64,000 bases of DNA, from positions 322,718 through 386,717 of the forward strand of contig VXAY01002875.1 of assembly GCA_013399855.1 (NCBI GenBank), given 5' to 3'. The notes beneath the pieces are model-generated. The model was not told the DNA's origin. It ran no database searches and worked only from the letters and a program-made list of their open reading frames with translations. Positions 48,044 to 59,100 of this stretch are shown in pieces. Every line of letters begins with the position of its first letter. The first letter of the stretch is position 1. The stretch is from Oxyruncus cristatus. Taxonomy: Eukaryota; Chordata; Aves; Passeriformes; Cotingidae. A program made the translations under genes and the position numbers.

Positions 48044-51000
48044 GTTCGTGCACGCCGACACCACCCCCCCCAGTCTTAGGGGACGGGGACGGCCCCCCGC
48101 GGGGCGTGTCCCGCCCGTGGCCACGGCCCGGCCCGGCCCCCTCTCCTGCCCGCCGGGCGGGGCAGGCGGCAATGTGGCCCGGTGCGGCTGTGCCCGGGCC
48201 GGCGGCGGGGCTGGACGCAGAGCGAACTCTTTTCCCTGCGTCCAGTGGGTTTTTTCTGCCATCCCCAGAGCTGCGTGGTTCTGGCGGTTCTACTGCAGGT
48301 TTTGTGGAAAAGGGCGCTGTCAGAAAGAGATCTTCCAGTTTCACTTGCTCCCTGACCTCAGAAAATCTAGAATGGTTTGGGTTGGAAGGGACCTTACAGA
48401 TCATCTAGTTCCAACCCCCCCTGACTGCAGGGATGCCACCCACTAGACCAGATTGCTCAGAAGGCCATCCAGCCCGGCTTTGAACGTTTCTTGGGATGGA
48501 GCATCCACAACTGCACTGGGCAGCATGTTGGAGTGCGTCACCACCCTCACAGTAAAGAATTTCTTCCTACTATCTAATCTAAACGCACCCGCTTTCTGTT
48601 GAAAGCCATTCACTTTTGTCCTATCATTACATGCCCTTGTAAAAAGTCCCTCTCCAGCTTGTACTTCCCTTTAGGTAGTGGAAGTTGCTGTAAGGTGTCT
48701 CTAGAGCCTTCTCTTCCCCATGCAAATCAATCCCAACTCAGCCTTTCCTTGTAGGATAGGTGTTCCCGCCCTCTTCTGGACTCACTCCGACAAAATCCTA
48801 AAATACAAACTTACTCTTCTATTATTATGTATATTTTATGCATGTGTAGTAGGTGGTGACTCTTAAAAGCTCTTGTTTTCCTTGAATAAAATATCTTTCA
48901 AGGTGGCCTTTTTTTTTGCTTTGTTTTGCATTTTCCTTACTCAAAATTGTAAGGAATTGCATATAGGAATTAATTTCACAACAGTATGTTATAAAAAGTA
49001 ACTATTTCAGTTAACACATTGCTTAACCTCCCCTGTGGTGTCATATTTAGGTATACGTTAAGGCTTTGGGAAAAAAAATTAGTTTGGAATATGCAACTGG
49101 TCATATTTTTATAATTCATAAATCATTTACCATATTGATGCTCATTTTTCAAGGGTGGAGAAAAGAGCTCCATTCCTACCTAGGAAGAAAAGGCCAGAAA
49201 ATTCATGGGTGAAACGGGTGTCTGATGGATCACTACATTTCCCTGGGTATTACAAGAGCTGTCTGTCTCTTGACAAACTGTAGAATAACTCCCATTTGGG
49301 GTTTGTTTATTCTGAAGGTCTGGGTCTGGGTTTCGGTTGTTTTTTGGGGGGCTTTCCTTTTCTTTTTCTCGTGAATTCAGATATCTGTTACAGGTGTACA
49401 TTATAAACTTACCTTCTAGGAGCAGCTGGTCATGGTGGAACTATCGGGAATTATTGATTCAGACTTCTTAGAAAAATGTGAAAACAAATGCAAGATTTTG
49501 GTGAGTGATTACAGCACAGTAGAAAAGGGGTAAGTCATTATGGATGTGAACAAGGGACTGAGGCTGCTCCTAAACTTCTTGATGTTAATAACATTTAGAT
49601 CAAATCTTTGATAGAAAAGTACGTGCGCTGTACTTGGCTGCATGTTGTGGGCTCTGTTTCAGAAAGAGCGTAAGGTCTGTGAATATTGTACTGTGTAAAT
49701 ATAAGGAAACTTCTTCAGAAGTATATATAAGTTAATACCCGTATCCATTCTGATTTCAAGTTATTTTTAAAAATTATGTATTTCACATTAAAAATGTGGT
49801 TTTCATTTAAAAATATATATTGTTAAGGACTCTTCTTCAAATAACTTGAGTACATCTGACAGGTAAAGTCAAAATCAGCCACTGGAATGGGCTGCCCAGG
49901 GAAGTGGTGGATTGTCCATCCCTGGAGGTTTTTAAGATGAGGCTGGACGTGGCACTTAGTTCCATAGTCTAGTAACCACGGTGGTGTTGGATCAAGGGTT
50001 GGACTTGATGATCTCAGAGGTCCTTTCCAACCCGTCTGATTCTATGATTCTATGCAAATCTTTCTGATTTGCACTGTATTTACAATGTTTTTTTTGCAGA
50101 GACTGCCTGGCAAGTTCAAGTTTTGTAAAGGATAACTGATTATTAAGCATCTGATAAACAGTTTTGGATGTTGTTTGCTTCACTGTGAGGTTATTTTAAG
50201 AATCTGGTTTACCTGTCCTTTTCCTTTTGAGTTGTTTAATCACTTTCTCTGTATGGGACAGATACTATTTGCCCTTCAAAACCTGTGTGGACTATGAGAA
50301 CTGCATAGATAGTACAAGTCCTATTGATTTGCAAATACTTTCTGAAAGGAGACCTTTATTATAGACTGAAAAGATGGAACAGAACATCTGAGTGTGCCAC
50401 TGATCAGAATATATATGGGGTGGTAAAGTCAGTTCTGAATGTCTCAAATGTAGAAACACAATCAAAATTTGCAAATTATCCATCTTTGGATGGATATGCT
50501 TTTATAAGCAGATTTACTTCCTGGATCTGACCTAATTCTCTTGAAATGTATTACACATGTGATTCATTACTGGTGTCTGAATGGCTACAGATGCTTCAGT
50601 AGTGTTAATGGGATTCTTTTAAATGTTATGCTTTGAGATTCTCTTGTAATTATCTGTGTGATAGTCTGTATTTTACACGATTTGCCACATAGTGCCTCAT
50701 CTTCAAAACTTTTAGCATATGCTTATCTTCATGTCCTGAATAATTCTGATGTTCACAAGGTACTATTCAAAGCCATTTTGCCTTAATTAGTGTATTCTGT
50801 TCAGACATTGATTTTTATCAAACTATAATCTATATATATATAGATATAAAGATATATATAATCTATATATATATAGATATATATATATAAATCGTATTAA
50901 GAGATAATACATTATATTAACATACATATATATATATATATATATATATGAGAGATATAATGGGATCCTGGCTTGTGTATTTGGAAAACCTGTGCTGTAG

Positions 51001-54000
51001 AGGAAGGGAATGAGCTGATAGAAGAAATGCCTTACCCTGCCACTCCTTGTTTAAAAAAATGCAATAACAACACTTTCCAACTCCTTCACAGTGTAGACAC
51101 ACAGGAATCACAGAAGCTTTTGTGATCCTGCAATTGGACTTCTAGTGCTAATGCAATGGTTTATGCTGGACTTCTTCACCTTGTGTATTTTCCATAGGCT
51201 TTTGGAAGTTTCTAGAACTTGCATTAATTGCAGCTTAGAAAATAACATCTTTTTCATGCAAACACATACATTTTTGTTAATTTGAAATGGAGGTTACATT
51301 AATTTTCTAGAGGAAATAAACAGTACTTTAACTTAAATTAAAAAAAGTTAAATTAAAAAAGTTAATTGTCTATTAACTTAAATAGACAATTAGCTGCCCT
51401 TTGATCTAAATTTATTTTAAAATACAAGAGCATTTCCTATGACAATTCTATACTAGGTTCTGTTACAATTACTAGAAGGGTATTATCTGATATATGTTTG
51501 TATTTAATATACTTAAAGTGACATGTGTGATGATCGTCTGAAAAAATGTCATCACATTTCATAACAGTGCATTGATTCTACAGTAAGATTGGCTGAACCC
51601 TTTGTAGCAATTATTATCACTGCTTAACTAAGCCTCCTACAAAAACAAAGAAAACTCCTTCTCCCCCTGTTCCAGATGTTTAGCATTGCAGAAGACCTCA
51701 CAGTCAATTGTAATGACTAAAACTACTTTTATTACATTTTTTTAAAAAATTAATAAGTATTAACTTAATTGCATGTTTTGCCACTCTTTCAGGAGTCTGC
51801 TAGCTTCTGTAAAATCATATGTTCTGCAGAAATCTCTTGTCCACTTCCATAAGTCCTGTTTTAAAGATGTACTTCTCTTCATATGAACCTGGCAGTTTGA
51901 GAAAGCTTTACAGACTGGAATCTATTCCTTTAATAACAAAAGAAACTTTATTTTGCATTTACTTATTTTACTCTTTTTACCTTACAGTTTGGAGTTGTTG
52001 TCCAACTGTCTTTTCAAGGAATTGATGTAATCTGGATTCTGCTATGTCTGTCTTCTCTGGTTGTACAGCGAGAACTTTGCCCGGGCTAATAGAGACTTGA
52101 CATCTGTGCAATTTTGTCCCTCTTTTTGTAGGGAATAGAGACAGAGAGGCCCATTTTACAAGTGGACAGATATGTATTTGCAGGCGAATATGAAGGTAGG
52201 AAAAATTACAGTGAATACAATCTCTCCTTTTTCATGTGACCCAAAGAACTTAACATCGGTTAATTATCCTGCAATTGGTCCTGTGAGGTGCTGAAGTTCT
52301 GGGTGGTTGCATAACACCATATAGAGAAGCTGCAGTCTGAGTTCACTGCTAAATGAACCATGCATCTGTGGTACTTCCTGGGAAGTAGGCCTGGAAGCTG
52401 ACTCTGGGGTGCACAGCTAATATGTCAGCAGACAGACATGTGGGACATAAAACGCCTTAGAGTAAGTGCGTGTTGTCAGTCCTGCTTACACAGGAGACGT
52501 GTTGTACAATCTGTAGTTCTCTCGTTTGCCTTACGGTGACAACAGTGACCTGGAAGAAATGGTCTGGGATCCTCCTGTGGGATACTCCTGTCAGTTCCTG
52601 AGTTGGCAGTGTGCTTACTAGTGCCTTTGTGAGGGGCTGGAAATTAGAACATTCCCAGAGTTGGGCCAGTGGGTGCAGTATCTGCAGCTGATATAAATTG
52701 GTCTCTAAGACTTTCTCACTTTCATTTCCCTAGATACCTTGGGAACCTGTGTGGTTTTTGAAGAAAACACAGAGCACGGTAATTGTTGTGATTTGATGTC
52801 CTGTTCATTGTGGCAGCTGGGGAGGTTAAAAATACTTATTTCAGTTGATAGTGGAATTCACTATAATGATTGGGGTCTGCGTATTGTTTTTTCTCCTCTC
52901 TTCTTAGTAGATGCGGAAGGCAACCAAAAAGTACAGCTGAAATACAAGTGTCACACAGTGAAGAAGTTGAACATGACACGGACCCTTCTAACAGAAAAGA
53001 AGGAAGGAGAAGAGAATGTTGGTTAGTGCCTTTATGCATACACACATGGATGGCTTATGCTTGGGAACGTCAGCCTTTATGAAGTGTTTGATTCGAGAGC
53101 ATGTAGAAGGTTAAAGGAACTTTCTTCTTTAGGCAGCGAATATGTATATTTAAATGCAAAAGTATGAAACACACATGGAAAGAGGAGAGAGATACTCCTG
53201 ACCAGTGCTGCCTCCAGAAATGGCTAGTTGGAGACTCCTGCAAAAGAGTTTAAGAGCAGGGCAAACACATGCTGACGTACCCTGGTATGTTTTTCTGTCG
53301 TCTATAAGTTTTGAAATTGTAGCTGTTGTTTAGCAGTTCTTTGTTGATTTTGTTTTTTCCTACTTCCATCAGTTTTTCTAATTACTTTTTGAGTCTCTGT
53401 GATTGTTGAAAATCTATAATATCCTTAGTGAGAAGTTCCACACTGTATGTACTAGAACTGAATTGTACTTTCTGAATTTACATTTAAATGCAAATGAATT
53501 TAACTTGCAACGGCATACCTAGAAGACCATTCATACTGATTTTCATTGTGTAGGCAGAACTCAGCGCTCACGCGTTTGTTTTATTTCAGTGGTGCTTTTT
53601 TGTACAAAAGTCAGTACTTTTACATAGTGAGATACTGAGTATCCTACTGTATATAGTAGTATTCATTAGCAGTATCCTATTGCTTTTAATTGCTTTTTTG
53701 CACTCAAGTTCGTGTTACTCCTTCATATTTTAAGAATATGTAGCCATTTTACATTAAATCTGAGCAGTCAGCTGGACATTGGTTATAGGAGATATAAAAT
53801 GAAATGTCATCTACAATCTAACCAAAGATGGGCATTCTTATCAACACCATGTACCATTTCTTCTTTCCATATATTGAAGTATTAAACAAACTATTATTTT
53901 TAAAGTACAATAGATTAGGAATATCTTGCTTAATAAAAAGGCCTTTTTTGTTCTGGAACATCAATAATGATGATACCTGCTGAAAAACATTTTGTTTCTG

Positions 54001-56225
54001 TACCCTGACAGAAGTTTAATGTTGTGCATGCAGAGTAACTACCACATCTTGTGAATTGACAACATGTATTGCATAAAAATTGAAGTGGGAGGGGAATCCC
54101 AGTTCTATTTAAAGTGGGTTCCAAGAGCTTGATACACTTACGTTTCAAGGAATGACACAAATTCTTGCGCTAATTCTAATCCATTCCCTATCATATTGCC
54201 AGATGTTCTAAAATTCAGGTGAAGAAACATTCTATTCTCTTTATTGCATTTGTAAAATATTTTCTCAGCATTTTGAATTACGTTTAAATTATTTTAAGAG
54301 TCTAAGGGTGGTGTCAGACACTTAAATACAACAGGAACTGCCATACTGGATCAAAACAAATGTGTTTTTATTCCTGTATTGTATTTCTGTCTGTGGACAG
54401 TAGTAAATCATAGAATCATAGAATGGCGTGAGTTCAAAGGCACCATTCTAACCCTCCTGCCGTGGGCAGGGACCCTTTCCACTAGACCAGATTGCTCAGA
54501 ACGCCATCCAACCTGGCCTTAAATGTTTCCAGGGCTGGGGCATCCACAACTGCACTAGGCAACATGTTTCAGTGCCCCACCACCCTCACAGTAAAGAATT
54601 TCTTCCCAATATCTAATCCAAACCCACGTGCTTTCAGTTTAAAGCCATTCCCCCTTGTCCTATCACTACATGCCCTTGTAAATAGTCCTTCTCCATATTT
54701 ATTGTAGGCTCCCTTTAGATACTGGAAGGCCACAATTAGATCTCTTGAAGCCTTCTCTTTTCCAGGCTGAACATCCCAATTCTCTCAGCCTTTCCTTGTA
54801 TGAGAGGTGCTCCCTCCCTCTAATCATCTTGGTGGCCTGCCTCTAGACTCGCCCCAATCCTTCCTGTGCTAGTATAAAGGGGTGTGTGTAAAAAGTAGTA
54901 GGAGGGGACATATACATGAGTAATTTATTTTTTGCTATCCTTCTGGTATTCAGCAGCTCATCAGTACCCTGACAAAAGTTTTCATTTGGACTACCATGTC
55001 TTTAGTCCATAAACGCTCTGTCATTTTCACTTGCTTTTTGAGCCTGTTTATACTTTTGACTTCTACCATTTTTATGACAGTTTTCAAATCACGTTTTTGC
55101 TTGGAAAAAGTGCAACTTTACTGTGGGTGTTCCTGATTGTTTTTGTGGTTGTTACAAATATATGATCTGGTGCTTTCAATGAGCGTGTGTTACTTATTTT
55201 GTTATCAGAATTAGGAGATAAATCAGTCCCTACTTGTTTTCTCAGTCCAGCCTTATAAACATCCGCCTCCTCTGAGTAGAATTCTACTCTCTGTCTTTTG
55301 TTGCAATTCTCTTGTGATTTTTGTAGTTGGCTTTTTAAAAGTCCCTTTCCCTGTATAGCTAACTTTACTCTCACCAAGTCTTGTTTCCCTTTTCTAGTTC
55401 TACAGTGTGGGTTGAGCAGAACACAGCACTCATGATATGGACATAGCATAGTTTTGTATCTTGATGTTCCTGCTTTTCATTACTTTCATAATCATTTTAT
55501 CTCCCTCGTGACTGCTCTTTACGGATTGAGCTGGTGATATAAGAAACCTTGCACAGTGCCTCCAGTATCTGGATAAGAGCCTGTAGCTCTGTGTATTGGA
55601 GAAGCTGGTTTAGCCTATGCATGTGTTGTTAGTCACCAACAGTCAAGTTTCTCTTCATTTTGAGATGGTCTTTCTTTACCAAATGTCTTCCTGTTATTTG
55701 TAGCCTTGTTTACAAGGAAGATGAATGGTTTAAGCCCCGTGGCAAGGCTTGCAACAAAAATCAGCATTGGTTTAAATTCTTGAAAGACATCTTTTTGTCC
55801 TAAGTGGTTCTTTTACTTAGATGTTGGTCAGGCTCAGCCCTAGTAACAGTGAACTTAAACTCAGAAAAAAACTGCTGTTAACTCTTAACTTCTTTTGTCA
55901 CTAATACAAGTTTTCCTTCTTTGCATCAGGTGGAGTGGAGTGGTTACAGATCAAGGACAGAGATTTTTCCTACAGCAGGCCTAATATGATTTGCAGTTTT
56001 ATGCGTGAAAAGGATGATTCTGAGGAGTCAGGTCAGGCCCAAGACAAATTGACTGAAGAGTCAGAGGGAGAGGTGAGTGGTGAAGGAAACTCTGACATGA
56101 ATTGTGATCTGGAGAAGCAGCACACCTTGGAAATAGATGCTTCTATTCCTCTGCCTGACAGCCCTGCTTCTGGGGCAGAAGAATCTCCTTCTGGAAATAC
56201 TGCCTTAGAGGATGTCCCTTCATGA
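47975..56225 (+). CDS. GTF3C6: GTF3C6 coding span, TFIIIC subunit 6
   Basis: Small subunit of the general Pol III factor TFIIIC (TFIIIC35), which binds the internal promoters of tRNA genes and, through TFIIIA, the 5S rRNA genes. Six coding exons join in frame to about 220-222 residues (human 213). An acidic N terminus precedes the conserved tau55-like beta-barrel core: LVMVELSGIIDSDFLEKCE, ETERPILQVD, FAGEYEDTLGTCVVFEEN, LKYKCHTVKKL, TRTLLTEKKEGEENVGGVEW, PNMICSF. The C-terminal tail is Glu/Ser-rich and weakly conserved, as in other species. The reading frame is intact. It lies about 17.9 kb after the AMD1 3' end and 2.7 kb before RPF2, on the same strand. Confidence 0.95.
48364..48790 (-). 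mobile_element. CR1 LINE, 3' part, in GTF3C6 intron 1
   Basis: Minus-oriented CR1 tail starting with ctagaatggtttgggttgga and running through the caccaccctcacagtaaag segment. It lies about 320 bases after exon 1, antisense to the gene. Confidence 0.9.
49420..49500 (+). CDS. GTF3C6: GTF3C6 coding exon 2
   Basis: Acceptor accttctag, donor gtgagt, 27 codons: EQLVMVELSGIIDSDFLEK then CENKCKIL. Very close to human. Confidence 0.96.
49870..50056 (+). mobile_element. CR1 LINE, 3' end, in GTF3C6 intron 2
   Basis: Plus-strand CR1 tail (gggctgcccagggaagtggt, then ggttggacttgatgatctca and gattctatgattctat). The end block differs from the copy at 33478, so it belongs to another CR1 subfamily. Confidence 0.9.
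50829..50950. repeat. AT-rich microsatellite, GTF3C6 intron 2
   Basis: Two (TA)n stretches and tandem copies of an ATCTATATATATATAGATAT unit, which is itself palindromic. Likely variable in length. Confidence 0.85.
51363..51392. repeat. Perfect 12-base inverted repeat, GTF3C6 intron 2
   Basis: TAATTGTCTATT and AATAGACAATTA flank a 6-base loop. The A/T-rich surroundings contain related TTAA-bearing pieces. It may be a relic of a small inverted-repeat element or chance. Confidence 0.6.
52132..52195 (+). CDS. GTF3C6: GTF3C6 coding exon 3
   Basis: Acceptor tttttgtag, 64 bases, donor gtagga. Encodes GIETERPILQVDRYVF then AGEYE plus one base. Confidence 0.95.
52734..52778 (+). CDS. GTF3C6: GTF3C6 coding exon 4
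   Basis: Short exon of 45 bases, acceptor ttccctag, donor gtaatt. Encodes DTLGTCVVFEENTEH plus one base. The frame joins exons 3 and 5. Confidence 0.95.
52908..53021 (+). CDS. GTF3C6: GTF3C6 coding exon 5
   Basis: Acceptor ctcttcttag, donor gttagt, 114 bases. Encodes VDAEGNQKVQLKYKCH and on to KEGEENV. A second AG three bases on (tag-tag) is an alternative acceptor that would drop one residue; the first gives the same length as human. Confidence 0.93.
54408..54862 (-). mobile_element. CR1 LINE, 3' part, in GTF3C6 intron 5
   Basis: Minus-oriented CR1 tail with a doubled aatcatagaatcatagaatg start, then the ccaacctggccttaaatg and caccaccctcacagtaaag segments, ending in the more upstream ggctgaacatcccaat part. 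Confidence 0.92.
55930..56225 (+). CDS. GTF3C6: GTF3C6 coding exon 6 and stop
   Basis: Acceptor tgcatcag, 296 bases to TGA at 56223-56225. Begins GGVEWLQIKDRDFSYSRPNM (one extra Ser against human), then ICSF and a long acidic Glu/Ser-rich tail with little conservation. Confidence 0.94.
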
Positions 56226-56570
56226 TATCAACTCTGATCTTGTCATGATTTCTTCACGGAATTAACAGGCCAACTTTTATAGGCCATGACATGATTTCCA
56301 CTTTATCTGAGCAATTAATAATGGAAAAACAAACATTGTGTTCTTGTGCATTGCTTTTGTGTTTGAAATATAGTGGGAAGGGCTGAAGTCTTTTTAAAAA
56401 AACTGATTTGAAATGTATCTGTCTCTACCTCAAACTTGAACAAGTGGAAATGGTTACGTAATTAAACTCATAACTTAGAAAAATGTTGATGTATTGTACA
56501 GTCTGGAACATTTTGTAAAAAGAAAAAAAATCATTGTTTAAAATAAAGTCTTGAATTTTTCAAATATAGC
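56226..56570 (+). other. GTF3C6: GTF3C6 3' UTR with poly(A) signal
   Basis: About 340 bases; AATAAA at 56542-56547 followed by a T-rich and GT-rich stretch (ccttgtgtgtc). The cleavage position is estimated. Confidence 0.8.
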
Positions 56571-56734
56571 TTCCCCTTGTGTGTCATATTCAGCAGCATA
56601 TGTGTCTGCTCGTTTGATTTTTTTTCTTTCAGTAACTGCAGTACAAGTGTCCCTTTTACTGACTGTTTGAATAGCAAATTGCTTAGTTTGGATTTTCTCT
56701 AGTGTCCTTTGTCTCCTTGATGGATCTTAGAAAA

Positions 56735-56900
56735 CCTTCATGTGGGAAGGGACTTTAGGAGGTTTCTAATCTAGCTTCTTATATAAAATAGGGTCAACAC
56801 TGAATTCAGGGCAAGTTGCTCAGGTCTTTGTCCACTCAGGTCTTGAAAACCCCTGCAAATTTGTCAGCAACTGAAACCTAGGTCTTAGGGAGTCATCTGT
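56735..56900 (-). mobile_element. Old, diverged CR1 fragment
   Basis: Weak but ordered match to a minus-oriented CR1 3' end: ggaagggactttaggagg, then caagttgctcagg and gtccactcaggtcttgaaa. Much more decayed than the other copies. Confidence 0.65.
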
Positions 56901-58336
56901 CACTCTCCTTCCCCCATTTTCTATATAACATAATGTATGTTATACAAAAGGAAAGTGAGCCCCCCATTTTTATTTTTTCTCCCAGAATTTCTTGGCTCTA
57001 ATATTTCTCCTCTGGCATTTTTCTAAAGGTTTTTATACTTACGATCCTGTACCCATGCATCAGTGTTTACCATATTGGTCCATGGGAAGGTATTGTGGTG
57101 CCTAGCTAGTCTGTGGGCTGACATTATATAATGCTACATAATTTATATTGTCCCCCACCATTTTATATCACAGTCGAGTGTGTGGTGCACTCAGAATGTT
57201 TTTAAAACCATAACATTTTTTTAAACAGAAAACGTTTTCTTCCTGACCACTCTATCTTCCTACCTTTGTTTGCCTCCCTCAAAACATGTAACTGCAATAG
57301 TGAGGATAGGAACACGTAATTCCAGAATAATTATGGAATAGTTTAATTAGTAGTGATCAGAGAAGTTCACTCCCAGTGTTGTTCACAGCACAGGATCAGT
57401 AAAGAGAAGTCATCAAAACCACAGCAGTTGCAAACCCACTATTCTGTTTTTCCTATGTAGAAGCAACTTGAATCATAGGGGAAAGGGAGGCACGGAGAGG
57501 AAGGTGAAGAAGAGAGAACATGTTCTGTATGCCTCCAGCCTGGGTGTGTATCTGCTACATGATAGTGTCTGCACTTGAGGTTTCAGGGAGACTGCTCTGC
57601 TGTCCCTCTGGATTTAACTGCAACCATGGAAGTTTAAAAGCATCATTCAGATTTGATTTGTGTGGTGCTGATAGAGAATAATTATTACTGGAATAATGAT
57701 CTTGGGAATGTTATGAACTGATAAAACGCGTGCTCTTGTCTGCTGGGGGGAGCATTTGCAGAGCTGGGCTGCAAATGCTGACAGCTGAACCTCCTGCAGA
57801 GGAGGCTGGGTTGCTGGTAGGTCCAGCACGCTTGCCATGGTGCCTTCAGCTGTTGAGAACAGAGAGGTGCTTCCAAGAGTTTTTTCTCTGTCAGAATGCA
57901 ACTCTCTTATGTTGTCAATTGCTAAGTCTGTCACTATGTATGTGTGAGCTTTTTTCCTTATGTACAAGGAATATTCTAGCAGAATTGGTTTCTGGCCTTT
58001 TTCAGCCTTTTAGTGGTATATTGAAGCTGTTTCTTTGCTGTACTTCATCTGGGAGTCAGCATTATTTTTTAAAAACATTTTATGTATATCATAAACTATG
58101 AGAACCTAATTATTTTCCAATATATTTTCATGTACTTTAAATGTTATTCAGAGTGCTCAAGCTTTTGTTTCTGTTAACTCTCTTTACCCTTGTTTTTCCA
58201 CCCCATCTTCTGAGAAAGCTGGTGCTGGGTCCACTGCTGCTGACAGCAAATACCAAATACTTTACCAATTTTGTAGGAAAAAAGGCCCAGCAAGTTGCTT
58301 ATTTGAAATGCAGCTCAAAACTAATGGGCAGTGGGG
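56901..58336. other. Intergenic, no gene seen
   Basis: Spacer between GTF3C6 and RPF2. Open frames near 57650-58100 overlap on both strands and have no recognised motif. Confidence 0.55.
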
Positions 58337-58337
58337 A

Positions 58338-58742
58338 CAGAATCACAGAATATGCTGAGTTGGAAGGGACCCACATGGATCATCCAGGCCCATCTCCCAG
58401 CCCCGCACAGGACCATCCCCAACAGTCACACCCTGTGTCTGAGAGCATCATCCAAACGCTTCTTGAACTCCCGTCAGACTCGGTGCTGTGACCACTTCCC
58501 TGGGGAGCCTGTTCGAGTGCCCAACCACCCCCTGGGTGAAGCACCCTTCCCTCACACCCAACCAAAACCTCCCCTGACACAGCTTCAGGCCATTCCCTTG
58601 GGCCCTGTCACTGGTCACCACAGAGTGCCTGCCCCTCCGCTTCCCCTCATAAGGAAGCTGCAATGAGGTTTCCCCTCAGTCTCCTCCAGACCAAGTGACC
58701 TCAGCTGCTACCCGTATGGCTCCCGCTCCAAGCCCTTCTCCA
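58338..58742 (-). mobile_element. CR1 LINE abutting the RPF2 promoter
   Basis: Minus-oriented CR1 3' part of another subfamily (agaatatgctgagttggaag start, ctccaagcccttctccac end). GC-rich and well preserved. It ends about 155 bases before the RPF2 start codon, so the RPF2 promoter proper is squeezed between it and exon 1. Confidence 0.9.
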
Positions 58743-59100
58743 CGTGGGACGAGTAACCGTGCGGACTCAGCCGGTTCCCGCAGCCGTGCCCCGCGCACGC
58801 GCGGTGCCCGGCCCGGCGCGCTCCCTCCCGCCCACTCCCGGCGGACGTGACGCGCCGGACGGCGGTGCCCGCGCATCCTTCCGCACGTGGGGGGCGGCGA
58901 TGGATCCGCTGGACCGGGTCGTGTGAGTGTGCCGGGGGTCTCCTGCCGACCTGGGCCGCCTCGGAGCTGTGCTGCCTCCCCGGGCTCTGGGAAGCGAGAG
59001 CGGGCGGCTGCGGGGCTATGGGGAGGGTTGGGGAGGGGAAGCCAGCAGAGAGAAAAACCCTTTGCAAAACATGCGGGAGAGAGGAAAACCGAGCGCTGCC
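58741..59100. promoter_or_regulatory. RPF2 CpG island promoter
   Basis: TATA-less GC-rich region. CACGTG E-boxes lie at 58741-58746 (at the CR1 border) and 58884-58889 (11 bases before the ATG). Ribosome biogenesis genes are classic MYC targets, so these are plausible sites; binding is inferred. Confidence 0.65.
58900..58922 (+). CDS. RPF2: RPF2 coding exon 1
   Basis: ATG in a strong context (gcggcgATGG), encoding MDPLDRV plus two bases, then donor gtgagt. Only 23 coding bases, as expected from the mammalian gene. Confidence 0.93.

Larger units (their letters stand above)
47780..48280. promoter_or_regulatory. GTF3C6 CpG island promoter
   Basis: GC-rich block around GTF3C6 exon 1. No TATA box. 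Contains a YY1-type element AAGATGGCGCC at 47891-47901, common at the start sites of TATA-less housekeeping genes, and a CACGTG E-box at 47910-47915. The start of transcription probably lies close to the YY1 element. Confidence 0.75.

Noticed and set aside
47792..48446. Open frames of 100-211 codons on both strands around GTF3C6 exon 1
   Set aside because: Shadows of the CpG island; only the 47975 frame joins the downstream GTF3C6 exons.
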